Of a stretch of DNA of 64,000 nt, positions 36,701 through 44,764 are shown one piece after another (the first letter of the stretch is position 1; each line of letters starts with the position of its first letter). Below the pieces are notes generated by a model. It made no database searches, was not told the DNA's origin, and worked only from the letters and a program-made list of their open reading frames with translations. A program made the position numbers and the translations under genes. Location: contig NZ_ATHQ01000001.1 of NCBI RefSeq assembly GCF_000523275.1, forward strand, positions 567,001 to 631,000, written 5' to 3'. This stretch comes from Lebetimonas sp. JH292 (GTDB lineage Bacteria; Campylobacterota; Campylobacteria; Campylobacterales; Nautiliaceae).

Positions 36701-38108
36701 CAGCGTAAAATTAGTTTCAACCGCCGGAGTGGGGACTATTGCCGCCGGGGTAGCCAAAGCATATGCCGATAAAATCGTAATAAGCGGAAGTGAAGGCGGA
36801 ACAGGTGCCGCCCCTATAACATCTATAAGACATGCCGGCAATCCATGGGAAATCGGCTTGATAGAAGCCCATAATTCATTAAAAGAAAACCAATTAAGGG
36901 AATTTGTTTCTCTGGAGACAGACGGAGGATTAAAAATTGGAAAAGATGTAATATTCGCTGCCCTTTTAGGAGCGGAATATTATGCGTTTGGTACAAGTTT
37001 GTTAATGGCAGTTGATTGCATATTTTGCAGAAGCTGTCAGACAAATAAATGTCCGGTAGGTATTACTACTCAAAATCCCGATTACAGGGCTAAATTTAAA
37101 GGCAATGTTGATAAAGTAAAAAAATATTTACTTAATCTTGCCGAAGATGTTAGAGAACATTTAGCAAAAATGGGATACAAAAGTTTGGATGAAATAATAG
37201 GCAGAAACGACTTAATAAAAATAAAAGACATTCCAGAAGCTAAAAAATTTGATTTTTCAGCACTCTTTAGAAAAGTAGAAGGTTTAAACACAAAACAAAA
37301 AGAAAACGTTCCGTTTGATAAAAACGAGTTTGAAAAAGAATTACTAAATAAAGTAATAGAAACAATTAAAAATCCAAACCATAAATCTGTGGTAAAAGCA
37401 AAAATCATTAATTTAAACAGAAGTTTCGGGGCAATAATAAGCGGTGTAATAGCAAAATATTATGGTGACAACGGTTTAAATGACGATTCTATTATTTTTG
37501 AATTAAAAGGTGTAGCAGGGCAAAGTTTTGGGGTATTTTTAAGTAAGGGCGTAACATTGAAACTAAAAGGAGTTGCAAACGATTATGTAGGTAAAGGCAT
37601 GGCCGGAGGAAAAATTATAATTACCCCTAAAAAAGAAGGGGCGGCGGCAGGTAATACATGCCTTTATGGGGCAACCGCCGGAAAACTTTTTATTGCGGGT
37701 ATTGTAGGTGAACGATTTGCAGTCAGAAATTCCGGAGCCGTTGCAATAGTAGAAGGAACGGGAGATCATCCTTGTGAATATATGACAGGCGGAGAAGTAA
37801 TTATCCTTGGAGAAACTGGTATCAATTTCGGTGCAGGTATGACAGGCGGGGTTGCATTTGTATATGATAAAAAACACAATTTTGTAGATAAAATCAATCC
37901 TGAACTTATAGAAATCAGAAGAATAGATATAGATGAAAATGAAAAACCAAAAATTTATCTTAAAAAAAGGCTTATAGAATATTATAATGCCACAGGAAGT
38001 GAAAAAGCTAAATTTATTTTAGATAACTTCAGAAGCGAAGTAAGACATTTTTGGCTTGTAACACCAAAAGATAACCGCCCTCCTCTAGATCCAAACGATA
38101 TGGATTAA
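33735..38108 (+). CDS. gltB: Glutamate synthase large subunit
   Basis: 1457 residues, full length. Order: class II amidotransferase domain with its nucleophile in DNCGFGVIANI near residue 10 (a propeptide of ~9 residues is likely removed), GEINSIQANR; central domain; FMN-binding synthase domain (GAKPGEGGQLPGFKVSTYIA near 930, ISPPPHHDIYSIEDL, VISGSEGGTGAAP near 1015); iron-sulfur Cys in CIFCRSCQTNKCPVG near 1095; and the C-terminal beta-helix (GVAGQSFGVFLSKGV, GGKIIITP). It converts glutamine and 2-oxoglutarate to two glutamates. gltD is not adjacent in this window. Confidence 0.96.
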   Translation: MSGLEFKDNCGFGVIANIKGKTSHKLVNDALISLERMMHRGAIAADGKSGDGSGLLFSMPEKFFKKIAKENGIDLPENFGIGVIFLKNENQKTTVEEICEKNDLKVALWREVPINIEVLGEFALKTLPKIYHAFIIPNSIIAIKRFEELLYLTRKEIENFIEDKEFYIPSFSSKKVVYKGLLMPNYIKEFYPDLADKDFEIYFALFHQRFSTNTLPEWRLAQPFRFIAHNGEINSIQANRINTLIKSESVKSNVFSKEELQKLLPVIRFDESDSSSLDRMMEFLIMNGMDFFKTIRALIPMPWQNAPYLDSELKAFYEYFSTRFEAWDGPAAVSVTDGRYIAVVLDRNGLRPAKYVITKDGRILIASEYGVLDLNDTEIIERGRLQSGQMIGIDTKFGVVLKNKDIDEYLKSSNPYTKWLNENMMYLQEYIENPYSIDENINLNDLVYKQRYAGITKEIINLVIKPMMNDAKEPTGSMGDDSPLACFSNYPFRSFNDFFRQKFAQVTNPPIDSLREKIVMSLNTGFGEVHNILNEAPEHAKRVKTTSPILTQTKLEVLKSFGDENSPKFESDYKNAFYSTLFKNNLKGTLEKLTDKIVKDVKNGVRIIFLDDRNIDKDHKAIPMAMVIGRLHKKLLDNKLRHLTSIVAITNEITNPHDAAVLIAYGASAIYPYLLFKTVTQIAKEENIDREDALFNVHSALNKGILKIMSKMGISTIASYRNSALMDIIGLSEEITKECFIGSKTLLPGLTFKDIEEKINIRHKKAFEEDKLDAGGVIKYRRNGEYHEITPELTKTFKRMLSGEKKDYEEFKKLVENRRPTYIRDFLDINSDKKPVSINEVESAQNIVKRFIGAAMSIGALSPEAHEIIAQAMNELGAKSNSGEGGEDKKRNKTIKQSKIRQVASGRFGVTPEYLVNAEEIQIKVAQGAKPGEGGQLPGFKVSTYIAKLRHTTPGKTLISPPPHHDIYSIEDLAQLIFDLKQINPTATISVKLVSTAGVGTIAAGVAKAYADKIVISGSEGGTGAAPITSIRHAGNPWEIGLIEAHNSLKENQLREFVSLETDGGLKIGKDVIFAALLGAEYYAFGTSLLMAVDCIFCRSCQTNKCPVGITTQNPDYRAKFKGNVDKVKKYLLNLAEDVREHLAKMGYKSLDEIIGRNDLIKIKDIPEAKKFDFSALFRKVEGLNTKQKENVPFDKNEFEKELLNKVIETIKNPNHKSVVKAKIINLNRSFGAIISGVIAKYYGDNGLNDDSIIFELKGVAGQSFGVFLSKGVTLKLKGVANDYVGKGMAGGKIIITPKKEGAAAGNTCLYGATAGKLFIAGIVGERFAVRNSGAVAIVEGTGDHPCEYMTGGEVIILGETGINFGAGMTGGVAFVYDKKHNFVDKINPELIEIRRIDIDENEKPKIYLKKRLIEYYNATGSEKAKFILDNFRSEVRHFWLVTPKDNRPPLDPNDMD

Positions 38109-38145
38109 TTTTTTCTTTTTCTTTAATAAATAAAAAAGGATTCTA

Positions 38146-38415
38146 ATGAAAAATTTTGATGAAATGAACTTAAAAGAAAAAATGGAAGCAATTGAAGAGG
38201 TAATAAAAAAAGATATTTTGCCAATGCTTGCATTTGACGGTGGAATGGCGGAAATTCTTGATGTCAGGGAAAGCAACGTGGAAACACATGTATATATTAG
38301 ATACGGAGGTGCCTGTGCCGCTTGCAGCAGCGCCGGAGGTGCGACACTTTTTGCCATTGAAGAAACACTTAGAAAAAGATTAAATACAGATAAAATCAGG
38401 GTATTTCCTATTTAA
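38146..38415 (+). CDS. NifU C-terminal-domain iron-sulfur scaffold
   Basis: 89 residues with the NfuA/NifU C-terminal fold: LPMLAFDGGMAEILDV near residue 28, then GACAACSSAGGATLFAIEE near residue 55. The CxxC (CAAC) is the cluster-binding pair. In many families a Pro follows the second Cys; here it is Ser. It should carry a [4Fe-4S] cluster for transfer to apoproteins such as GltB just upstream, but that link is inference. SD AAAAAGGA upstream. The stop is followed by a repeat tract. Confidence 0.85.
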   Translation: MKNFDEMNLKEKMEAIEEVIKKDILPMLAFDGGMAEILDVRESNVETHVYIRYGGACAACSSAGGATLFAIEETLRKRLNTDKIRVFPI

Positions 38416-38786
38416 TAGTGAAAGTGGTGAATAGTGAAAATAGTGAGTAGTAAAAAATTATTTTTTCTTCTTTTTACAATTGCATTTTTAATACCGATAT
38501 TTATTACTCTTTTTTTATCCTTATTCAAACGGTTTTTTAAAAGCTTTGTTTTTAACTGTTTATCCAAAAATGAATTTAATATATTATGGATTTTTAATTT
38601 TGTTTTTGTTTTTAAGTTTTGTTAAAAAATATTCTTCTTTTGCTGTAATTGCCTTATTTCAAAGCAAAAGAAATAGCAAAAAAAGAAAGAGTATAAACTT
38701 TTATATAAAAATTCTGTTTTTGTAGTAATTAAAAAAACAACTTACAACCACACAAATCCGTTTAATTACAAAAAGCAAAGAAATCA
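38416..38786. other. Gene-poor spacer with repeat tract and hairpin
   Basis: 38416-38452 is a repeat tract in plus sense (GTGAAAGTG GTGAATA GTGAAAATA GTGAGTA). A GTG inside it opens a 63-codon frame (38434-38625) with a hydrophobic N-terminus (LFFLLFTIAFLIPIFITLFL); I doubt it is a gene, because its start is in the repeat and it is very Phe-rich from T-rich DNA. A 10-bp inverted repeat (TTCTTTTGCT at 38635, AGCAAAAGAA at 38663) could stop transcription. Nothing else recognised. Confidence 0.5.
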
Positions 38787-40262
38787 ATGAACACAAAACA
38801 GTTTAAATTCTGGCTATTTTTAGCAATACTGATTAATTTTTTCCTAACACTTTCCCTTACTCCCCTTTTTAACCTTGATGAAGGTGCTTTTAGCGAAGCT
38901 ACAAGGGAGATGCTTCATAATCACAATTACATAACAACCTTTTTAAATGGGGAATATAGGTTTGACAAGCCTATTTTAATTTACTGGCTGCAACTTCTCA
39001 GCATTAAAATTTTTGGAATAAATGAGTTTGCTTTTAGACTTCCAAGTGCTATTGCCGCCACTTTTTGGACTCTTGGAATTTATTTTTTTACTAAAAAAAT
39101 GTATAATGAAAAAACAGCGCTGATCAGCAGTTTTTTAATGGTTACAACCTTACAGATTGGCCTAATTGCAAAAGCGGCTATTGCAGACAGTTTACTTAAT
39201 ATGTTTATAGCTTTTTGTATGTTTAGTATTTATCTTTATTTAAAAGAAAAAAAAGAAAAATATCTGCTTTTTGCTTTTGCCTTTATAGGATTTGGCACTT
39301 TAACTAAAGGTCCGGTTGCTATAATGATTCCTTTAGTTGTTACATTTATTTATATGGCTTTAAAAAAAGAAATTAAAGAATTTTTTAAAATGGTTTTTAA
39401 TATAAAAGGCATAATTATTTTTTTAATTATTGCACTGCCTTGGTATATCGCAGAGTATATGCAAACAGGGGATAAGTTTATTGAAGGTTTTATTTTAAAA
39501 CACAATCTTCATAGATTCACATCGCCTATGGAACACCACAGGGGAAACTATTTTTATTATATTCCTGTTGTTTTAATCGGTTTGATTCCCTGGAGCAGTC
39601 TTTTTATTGCTTATTTAATAAAACTTAAAAATTTAATAAAAAATGATTTTGTATTTTTCGGAAGTATCTGGTTTTTCTTTGTATTTTTGTTTTTTTCACT
39701 TTCAGGGACAAAACTTCCACATTATGTAATTTACGGATATACACCTCTTTTTATTTTTATGGCTTTAATGGTTGAAAAAATTAGAGAAATATATTTGTCG
39801 TTTCCTTTAATTTTATTTATTCTGCTTTTATTGGCTCTCCCTTTTGTACTGGAAAACGTTAAAAACACTGAAGTATATTTAGCATACATTGCAATAAGGC
39901 CATATTTTAACTGGTTTTATTTTTTAAGTTTTATAATTTTACTTATTTTATCATTTATTAAAATGAAAGAGTTTAAAATTGTTTTTTTAGGCTTTGCAAG
40001 CATATTTATATTAAATTATATAGGATGGATTTATGCTCACGCAAGGGCCATTCCTGTAAAAGAGGCTGCTGTTTGGGCTAAAAAACATAATATTAAAAAA
40101 GTTTATTTAAAAACAAATTTACCATCATTCAGTGTCTATTTTAATAAAATAACACCAAAAGAGCCAAAAAAAGGAGAAATTGCCCTTCTTAAAATAACTA
40201 AAACAAAAGGTTATAAAATAATTTATAAAAAAGGACTTATTGCATTGGGAGTTAAAAAGTGA
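38787..40262 (+). CDS. GT39-family membrane glycosyltransferase (ArnT-like)
   Basis: 491 residues with ~11-12 membrane helices. The first loop has LFNLDEGAFSEATREMLHNH near residue 30, the DE motif that binds the polyprenyl-phosphate sugar donor in ArnT and PMT enzymes. FDKPILIYWLQLLSIKIFG and NEFAFRLPSAIAA follow, as in ArnT. GTLTKGPVAIMIPL is also typical. It would move a sugar from undecaprenyl phosphate to lipid A or another periplasmic acceptor. It starts a plus-strand cluster with a GGR-type flavoprotein (4-base overlap) and, beyond one phosphatase, an ArnC-like GT2. Confidence 0.85.
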   Translation: MNTKQFKFWLFLAILINFFLTLSLTPLFNLDEGAFSEATREMLHNHNYITTFLNGEYRFDKPILIYWLQLLSIKIFGINEFAFRLPSAIAATFWTLGIYFFTKKMYNEKTALISSFLMVTTLQIGLIAKAAIADSLLNMFIAFCMFSIYLYLKEKKEKYLLFAFAFIGFGTLTKGPVAIMIPLVVTFIYMALKKEIKEFFKMVFNIKGIIIFLIIALPWYIAEYMQTGDKFIEGFILKHNLHRFTSPMEHHRGNYFYYIPVVLIGLIPWSSLFIAYLIKLKNLIKNDFVFFGSIWFFFVFLFFSLSGTKLPHYVIYGYTPLFIFMALMVEKIREIYLSFPLILFILLLLALPFVLENVKNTEVYLAYIAIRPYFNWFYFLSFIILLILSFIKMKEFKIVFLGFASIFILNYIGWIYAHARAIPVKEAAVWAKKHNIKKVYLKTNLPSFSVYFNKITPKEPKKGEIALLKITKTKGYKIIYKKGLIALGVKK

Positions 40263-41236
40263 AAATATTAGTAATTGGAGGAGGTCCCGCCGGAGCGACA
40301 GCCGCAAAACTTTTGGCAAAAAAATATGATGTTACATTAATTCAGGACAGGAATTGGGATAAACCCTGCGGAGGAGGAACTAAAATAAAACTGTTCGATG
40401 AAACGGATATCCCAAAAAATTTAATAAAACATAAATTAAGCCATATTTATATGAATTATAAAAACAATAAAATAAAAATAGACCTTAAAGGTGAAAATTT
40501 AGCAATTGTTAAAAGAGAAGAGTTTGACAGGGCTTTAAGAGAACTTGCCCTAAAAGAAGGTGCTAAATTATATTATGGAAAATTTAAAGGATTTAAAGAA
40601 AAAAAAGCTATAATTGAAATAAATAAAGAAAAAATTATTTTTGATTATGATGTTTTAATAGCGGCCGACGGGGTAAACTCGTCTGTAAGAAAAGCTTTAA
40701 ATTTAGAACCTATTCCAAAAACAATAACACATTACGCAAAAATTGATAAAGAAATTGAAACCTGTGAATTTTATTTTGATGAAGCCTTAGGCGGCAAATA
40801 TTATGCATGGGAATTTCCCCATATAAATAAAACTCATATTGGAAGTGTGGATAAAACTAGCTTTAGTAATTTTTGTAAATTTTTAAATATCAATGTAAAA
40901 CCAAAAGGCTATTTTATTCCTATATGGCAGGAAAACATAACCATTCAAAAAAATAATATTTATTTTGTGGGAGATGCCGCTTCTCAGGTAATGCCTATGA
41001 GTTTTGAAGGAATTTATTATGCCATTCATTCAGCCAAAATCTTAGCAGATTCAATTATAAATCAAAAAGATTATAAAAAAGAGTGGAATAAAAGATTTTT
41101 AAAAGAATTTAAATTTATGAAGTTTATAGAAAAAATACATCAGACAAAACTTAAAGGATTAATGATAAAACTACATAAATTTGAATATATGAGAACTTTC
41201 AGTGTTAATTTGTGGCTGCACAATTATGAATGTTGA
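40259..41236 (+). CDS. Geranylgeranyl-reductase-family flavoprotein
   Basis: 325 residues. FAD-binding motif ILVIGGGPAGATAAKLLAKK at the start; PCGGGTKIK near residue 38; the GGR-family signature YYAWEFPHI near residue 182; GDAASQVMPMSFEGIYYAIH near residue 240. The family reduces isoprenoid double bonds (geranylgeranyl groups, dolichyl-type lipids in archaea). Here it overlaps the ArnT-like gene by 4 bases, which suggests action on the polyprenyl carrier, though quinone or other isoprenoids are possible. The stop runs into a repeat tract shared with the convergent phosphatase gene. Confidence 0.82.
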   Translation: MKILVIGGGPAGATAAKLLAKKYDVTLIQDRNWDKPCGGGTKIKLFDETDIPKNLIKHKLSHIYMNYKNNKIKIDLKGENLAIVKREEFDRALRELALKEGAKLYYGKFKGFKEKKAIIEINKEKIIFDYDVLIAADGVNSSVRKALNLEPIPKTITHYAKIDKEIETCEFYFDEALGGKYYAWEFPHINKTHIGSVDKTSFSNFCKFLNINVKPKGYFIPIWQENITIQKNNIYFVGDAASQVMPMSFEGIYYAIHSAKILADSIINQKDYKKEWNKRFLKEFKFMKFIEKIHQTKLKGLMIKLHKFEYMRTFSVNLWLHNYEC

Positions 41237-41300
41237 ATGTTGAATTATGAATTTAAAATTTATCATTTATCATTCAACATTTTCCATAATTTACTTTGCT
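41228..41300. repeat. AATGTTGAATG repeat and hairpin between convergent genes
   Basis: AATGTTGAATGTTGAATTAT (from 41228), then TTTAAAATTTATCATTTATC and ATTCAACATTTTCC: the two ends are inverted copies (AATGTTGAAT / ATTCAACATT) and may terminate transcription in both directions. It continues into the phosphatase 3' end, whose sense strand contains GGAAAATGAGCG then CAAATGAGCA, a 22-base match to 63865-63886. Confidence 0.72.
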
Positions 41301-41835
41301 CATTTGCGCTCATTTTCCATTTCTTATAGCTTTCATCCATAGCTTTTGTAGGAGACCCTAAGTATGGAAAATGCCCGTATTTAATACTTAACATTGAATT
41401 ATTTTTTTCACCTATTAAATATAAATAGGCTGCACTTACAAGTCCCGTTCTGTCAGCCCCTGCCCTACAGTGAATTAGTACAGGTTTTTTAGCATCTTTT
41501 ATAATTTTTAAAACCTCATTTATTTTTTTAGGTGATTGAAACTCTTTATCACTCATTTGAAAATCAATATGGGTTATATTATGGTCTTTGCAAAACTTTA
41601 TTTCATATTTATACCAGTCTTTATCTGGATGAGCGCCTCTTAAATTAATTATTGTTTTAAAACGATATTTTTTATAATATTTGGGAAAATCATATTCATA
41701 CAGCTGGGCACTCCTGTAAATTCCGTCAGCTACCTTATGAAAATTGCCAACCTGCCTGATAACTCCAAGCCACATAACAACTAAAACAAGTATACTCCAA
41801 AAAATTAAAAACAGAAATTTAACTAAATTTTTCAT
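41263..41835 (-). CDS. Membrane-anchored dual-specificity-type phosphatase
   Basis: 190 residues. One N-terminal membrane helix (residues ~5-26) points the catalytic domain to the periplasm. The Cys-based active-site loop is PVLIHCRAGADRTGLVSAAY near residue 118 (HCxxGxxRT), with a general-acid Asp likely in FQMSDKEF. Relatives occur as lipid phosphatases and protein Tyr phosphatases. Sitting between glycolipid genes, it may dephosphorylate a lipid or lipid-linked sugar. The last ~19 residues (KWKMSANEQSKLWKML...) are encoded by a dispersed repeat. It is divergent from the GT2 gene. Confidence 0.8.
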   Translation of the reverse strand: MKNLVKFLFLIFWSILVLVVMWLGVIRQVGNFHKVADGIYRSAQLYEYDFPKYYKKYRFKTIINLRGAHPDKDWYKYEIKFCKDHNITHIDFQMSDKEFQSPKKINEVLKIIKDAKKPVLIHCRAGADRTGLVSAAYLYLIGEKNNSMLSIKYGHFPYLGSPTKAMDESYKKWKMSANEQSKLWKMLNDK

Positions 41836-41841
41836 AGTTGG

Positions 41842-41847
41842 TATAAT
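41842..41847 (+). promoter_or_regulatory. -10 box for the GT2 operon
   Basis: TTGGTATAAT, 20 bases before the ATG at 41868. AAAAAGGAAT is the SD. It shares a ~32-base intergene with the divergent phosphatase gene. Confidence 0.5.
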
Positions 41848-41867
41848 ATCATAAAAAAAGGAATTTA

Positions 41868-42803
41868 ATGAAAATTTCCGTGGTAGTGCCTTTAATGAAT
41901 GAAGAAGAAAATATAAAATATTTAATTGAAGAAGTGGATAAAGCCCTAAAAGAATTTGATTACGAATTAATTTTAGTGGATGACGGAAGCACAGACAATA
42001 CTGTAGAAGAAATTAAAAAAAGAATGAATGATAAAACAAAACTTGTTATTCTAAATAGAAACTACGGCCAAACCTCAGCAATGGCTGCCGGAATAAAAGT
42101 GGCAGGAGGAGATATAATCGTTACAATTGACGGAGATTTACAAAACGACCCGAATGATATTCCTATGATGATTGAAAAACTAAACGAAGGTTATGATGTA
42201 GTTGCCGGTATAAGGGCAAAAAGACAGGATGAGCCTGTTAGAAAATTTTTAAGCAAAATAGCAAATAAAATTATTAGAAAAATAACAGGCGTTTATATAA
42301 CTGATTACGGCTGCACATTAAAAGTCTTTAAAAAAGATGTTGCAAAAAATCTCCAGTTATACGGAGAGCTTCACAGATTTATTCCCATTTTAGCTAAAAT
42401 GTACGGGGCAAAAATTACAGAAGTACCTGTTAGACATCATGAAAGAAAATTTGGAAAAAGCAAATACGGATTTAACAGAATTTTTAAAGTAATAAGCGAT
42501 TTGATGTATTTAGTGTTTATGCAGAGATTTGGACAAAAGCCTATGCATTTTTTTGGGACAATCGGTTTTATAATGTTTAGTGTGGGGGCCTTGATTGACC
42601 TGTATCTGTTTATTTTGAAACTATTTGGAGAAAGCATAGGCAACAGGCCTCTTTTAACGGTAGGAACCGTATCTATTATTGCCGGTATTCAATTAATTAC
42701 CACAGGATTTTTAGCAGAAATTATGATAAGAACTTATTACGAATCACAAAACAAAAAACCTTATGTTATAAAAGAAATAATAAATAGTAAAAACAGTGAG
42801 TAG
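41868..42803 (+). CDS. ArnC/DPM1-like GT2 glycosyltransferase
   Basis: 311 residues. GT-A domain: SVVVPLMNEEENIKYLIEEV (residues 3-22), LILVDDGSTDNT near 36 (DDGS), IDGDLQNDPNDIPMM near 87 (DxD-type), then DEPVRKFLSKIANKIIRKIT near 122. Two C-terminal membrane helices lie near 225-250 and 262-285. This matches ArnC/PglC-like and dolichyl-phosphate mannose synthases that load a sugar on polyprenyl phosphate at the cytoplasmic face. It would supply the donor for the ArnT-like enzyme at 38787. Its last codons (NSKNSE) run into a repeat tract. Confidence 0.87.
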   Translation: MKISVVVPLMNEEENIKYLIEEVDKALKEFDYELILVDDGSTDNTVEEIKKRMNDKTKLVILNRNYGQTSAMAAGIKVAGGDIIVTIDGDLQNDPNDIPMMIEKLNEGYDVVAGIRAKRQDEPVRKFLSKIANKIIRKITGVYITDYGCTLKVFKKDVAKNLQLYGELHRFIPILAKMYGAKITEVPVRHHERKFGKSKYGFNRIFKVISDLMYLVFMQRFGQKPMHFFGTIGFIMFSVGALIDLYLFILKLFGESIGNRPLLTVGTVSIIAGIQLITTGFLAEIMIRTYYESQNKKPYVIKEIINSKNSE

Positions 42804-42815
42804 TGAGTAGTGAGT
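42783..42815 (+). repeat. GAGTAGT tract between GT2 and the flippase-like gene
   Basis: Plus sense: AGTAAAAACAGT GAGTAGT GAGTAGT GAGTAAA. The first part encodes the GT2 C-terminus and its TAG stop; the last unit contributes the GTG start of the next gene (42810). Confidence 0.78.
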
Positions 42816-43655
42816 AAAGAATTAAAGAAAAAAATTAAATTACTAATAAAAATAATTTTTATCATTTCAGCTTTTATAATTATTGTAAATAAAATTGATA
42901 TCAATAAATTAAAAGAGATAAAGCTAATTCACCCAACTTTACTGATTTTGGCATTTATCACTTTTAACCTTTCTCAAATTATTTCTGCTATGAGGGTTCA
43001 CACATATTTAAAAAACATAAACGTAACACCAACATTTAAAACACAGCTTATTTTATATTATCTCGGAATGTTTTATAACATACTTTTGCCGGGCGGAATA
43101 GGAGGGGACGCATATAAGGCTTATAAATTTCAAAAAAATTTTGAGGTAGGATATAAAAAAATAATAAAAGCCCTTTTAATTGACAGAATATCAGGTCTTT
43201 TTGCAATTTTTTTTATTATTTCCGTTTTAATTTTTTTCAGCAGATTTGATATGTTTTTAATATATGCAATTATTTTACTTATTACAACGCCATTTATTTT
43301 ATATTTTATTCATAAACTGCTTTTTATTGAATTTAAAAAAAGCTTTTTAAAAACATTTGTTTTTTCACTTATTATTCAATCCCTTCAGTTAATAAGCTTT
43401 ATTTTTATAATGCTAAGTTTTAACATAAAACTTCATTTAATTGATTACGGGATTTTGTTTTTAATTTCTTCAGTTGTAAGCGTAATTCCTATTTCAATCG
43501 GTGGAGTTGGTTTAAGGGAACTTACTTTTCTTTATTCTTCAGATTATTTTCCAATAAATGCAGAAGTGGGAATTTTAGCAGCCTTTTTATTTTTTGTAAT
43601 AACTTTGATTTCTTCAAGTATAGGAATTCTATTTTTAAGGAGCAAACATGTTTAA
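42810..43655 (+). CDS. Flippase-like membrane protein (LPG synthase transmembrane family)
   Basis: 281 residues, about 7-8 membrane helices. The family motif NILLPGGIGGDAYKAYKF is near residue 90, and SIGGVGLRELTFLY near 228 is the second conserved element. Such proteins are the transmembrane half of MprF-like enzymes or stand-alone proteins proposed to move glycolipids. After a polyprenyl-phosphate glycosyltransferase it is a candidate for flipping the lipid-linked sugar. The GTG start lies in the repeat tract with GGTGAG-free but GTGAG-containing upstream DNA, so initiation may depend on coupling to GT2. Overlaps the next gene by 8 bases. Confidence 0.8.
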   Translation: MSKELKKKIKLLIKIIFIISAFIIIVNKIDINKLKEIKLIHPTLLILAFITFNLSQIISAMRVHTYLKNINVTPTFKTQLILYYLGMFYNILLPGGIGGDAYKAYKFQKNFEVGYKKIIKALLIDRISGLFAIFFIISVLIFFSRFDMFLIYAIILLITTPFILYFIHKLLFIEFKKSFLKTFVFSLIIQSLQLISFIFIMLSFNIKLHLIDYGILFLISSVVSVIPISIGGVGLRELTFLYSSDYFPINAEVGILAAFLFFVITLISSSIGILFLRSKHV

Positions 43656-44466
43656 CACACCTATTTTTCAGCTAAACAATATTTCAATCAAACTTGAATA
43701 CAAAAACCCGGCAGGCAGCATAAAAGACAGACCCGCTCTTTTTATGTTAAAAGACGCTTTTTCAAAAGGATTCAGGGAAATTGTGGAAGTTACAAGCGGA
43801 AATACCGGAATTGCCCTTAGTTTTTATGCCAAAAAATTTGGTATTAAGCCTACTATTTTTATGCCGAAAAGTTTTTCTATTGAGAGACAAAAACTCCTTA
43901 AAATGTATGGAGCTAATTTAATTTTAACGGACGGCACGATTGCTGATGCTATAAATGAAGCAAAAGAATACATAAAAAAACATAATGCTTATTATACAGA
44001 CCAGTTTAATAACCCCTTAAATGCCCTTTCACATGAATACTCAACAGCACTTGAGATTTTAAATCAGATTGAAAAAATAGATTATTTTGTTTCAGGTGTC
44101 GGAAGCGGAGGAACAATTACAGGAATAGCAAAAGTTTTAAAACCATTAGGAGTTAAAATAATAGCTGTTGAGCCAAAAGAAGCACCTGTAATTTACAATA
44201 AACTTAAAAATGAAAATTTACCAATAAATAAACATAACATTCAGGGAATAGCAGCGGGGTTTATACCAAAAATAATTGATTTAAACTTACTTGATGATGT
44301 GATTTTGATTAAAAGTGATGAGGCGGTTGAATATATGAAAAAACTGCCGAATTTAGGAATTACAGGGGGAATTTCAACGGCCGCAAATATTCTGGCGGCA
44401 AAAAAGTTAAACGGAAATATTGTTACAATATCACCTGACGGAATAGAAAAATACCTCAGCCTTTAA
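43648..44466 (+). CDS. Cysteine-synthase-like PLP enzyme
   Basis: 272 residues, short for CysK/CysM (~300). KLEYKNPAGSIKDRPALFML holds the PLP Lys near residue 24; EVTSGNTGIALSFYAKKFGI near 48 is the Asn/SGNT loop; SGVGSGGTITGIAKVL near 150 binds PLP phosphate; SPDGIEKYLS closes it. It should form cysteine from O-acetylserine or O-phosphoserine, or act as a related beta-replacement enzyme. It is translationally coupled to the flippase-like gene. Why it sits in this cluster is unclear. Its 3' end overlaps the convergent gene by 11 bases. Confidence 0.85.
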   Translation: MFNTPIFQLNNISIKLEYKNPAGSIKDRPALFMLKDAFSKGFREIVEVTSGNTGIALSFYAKKFGIKPTIFMPKSFSIERQKLLKMYGANLILTDGTIADAINEAKEYIKKHNAYYTDQFNNPLNALSHEYSTALEILNQIEKIDYFVSGVGSGGTITGIAKVLKPLGVKIIAVEPKEAPVIYNKLKNENLPINKHNIQGIAAGFIPKIIDLNLLDDVILIKSDEAVEYMKKLPNLGITGGISTAANILAAKKLNGNIVTISPDGIEKYLSL

Positions 44467-44764
44467 GGCGTTTTTTTATTGTAAAAATAAGACATAAAAA
44501 AACAAAAAAATAAAATCCCCCTATAATTAAAAAAGCATAATAACTTTTCATAAAAAGTTTTAAAAATTCATATACACCGAAACTTATAAAAATTAAAGAC
44601 AGAATAAAAAATATTAATCCGATAATTCCAATAAACACAGCATTTAAGTATTGTGCTGTATCTTTTTTTATTTCTTCTTTAAAAGAAAATAACAAATTAC
44701 TTCTAATTAATAATAAAACAACTTCCAATATAGAAACAATTATATTGCTTCTTTTATCATTCAT
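44456..44764 (-). CDS. Holin-X / DUF1469-like small membrane protein
   Basis: 102 residues with two membrane helices (residues ~38-62 and ~70-95) and an amphipathic N-terminus with VLLLIRSNLLFSFKEEIKKD. This is the layout of the putative Actinobacterial holin-X/DUF1469 group, often next to DUF883 proteins as here. The phage-holin label is a family name only; no phage genes are near. Stop/start overlap (ATGA) with the next gene. Confidence 0.6.
   Translation of the reverse strand: MNDKRSNIIVSILEVVLLLIRSNLLFSFKEEIKKDTAQYLNAVFIGIIGLIFFILSLIFISFGVYEFLKLFMKSYYAFLIIGGFYFFVFLCLIFTIKKRLKG

Noticed and set aside
38434-38625. 63-codon hydrophobic frame starting at a GTG in a repeat tract
   Set aside because: Start lies in repeat DNA, composition is what T-rich sequence gives, and it has no homologue I know. 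A small membrane protein is possible but unsupported.
44456-44764. Prophage remnant suggested by the holin-X-like gene
   Set aside because: No integrase, capsid, tail or lysis genes in the window; the holin-X name is only a family label for small two-helix proteins.
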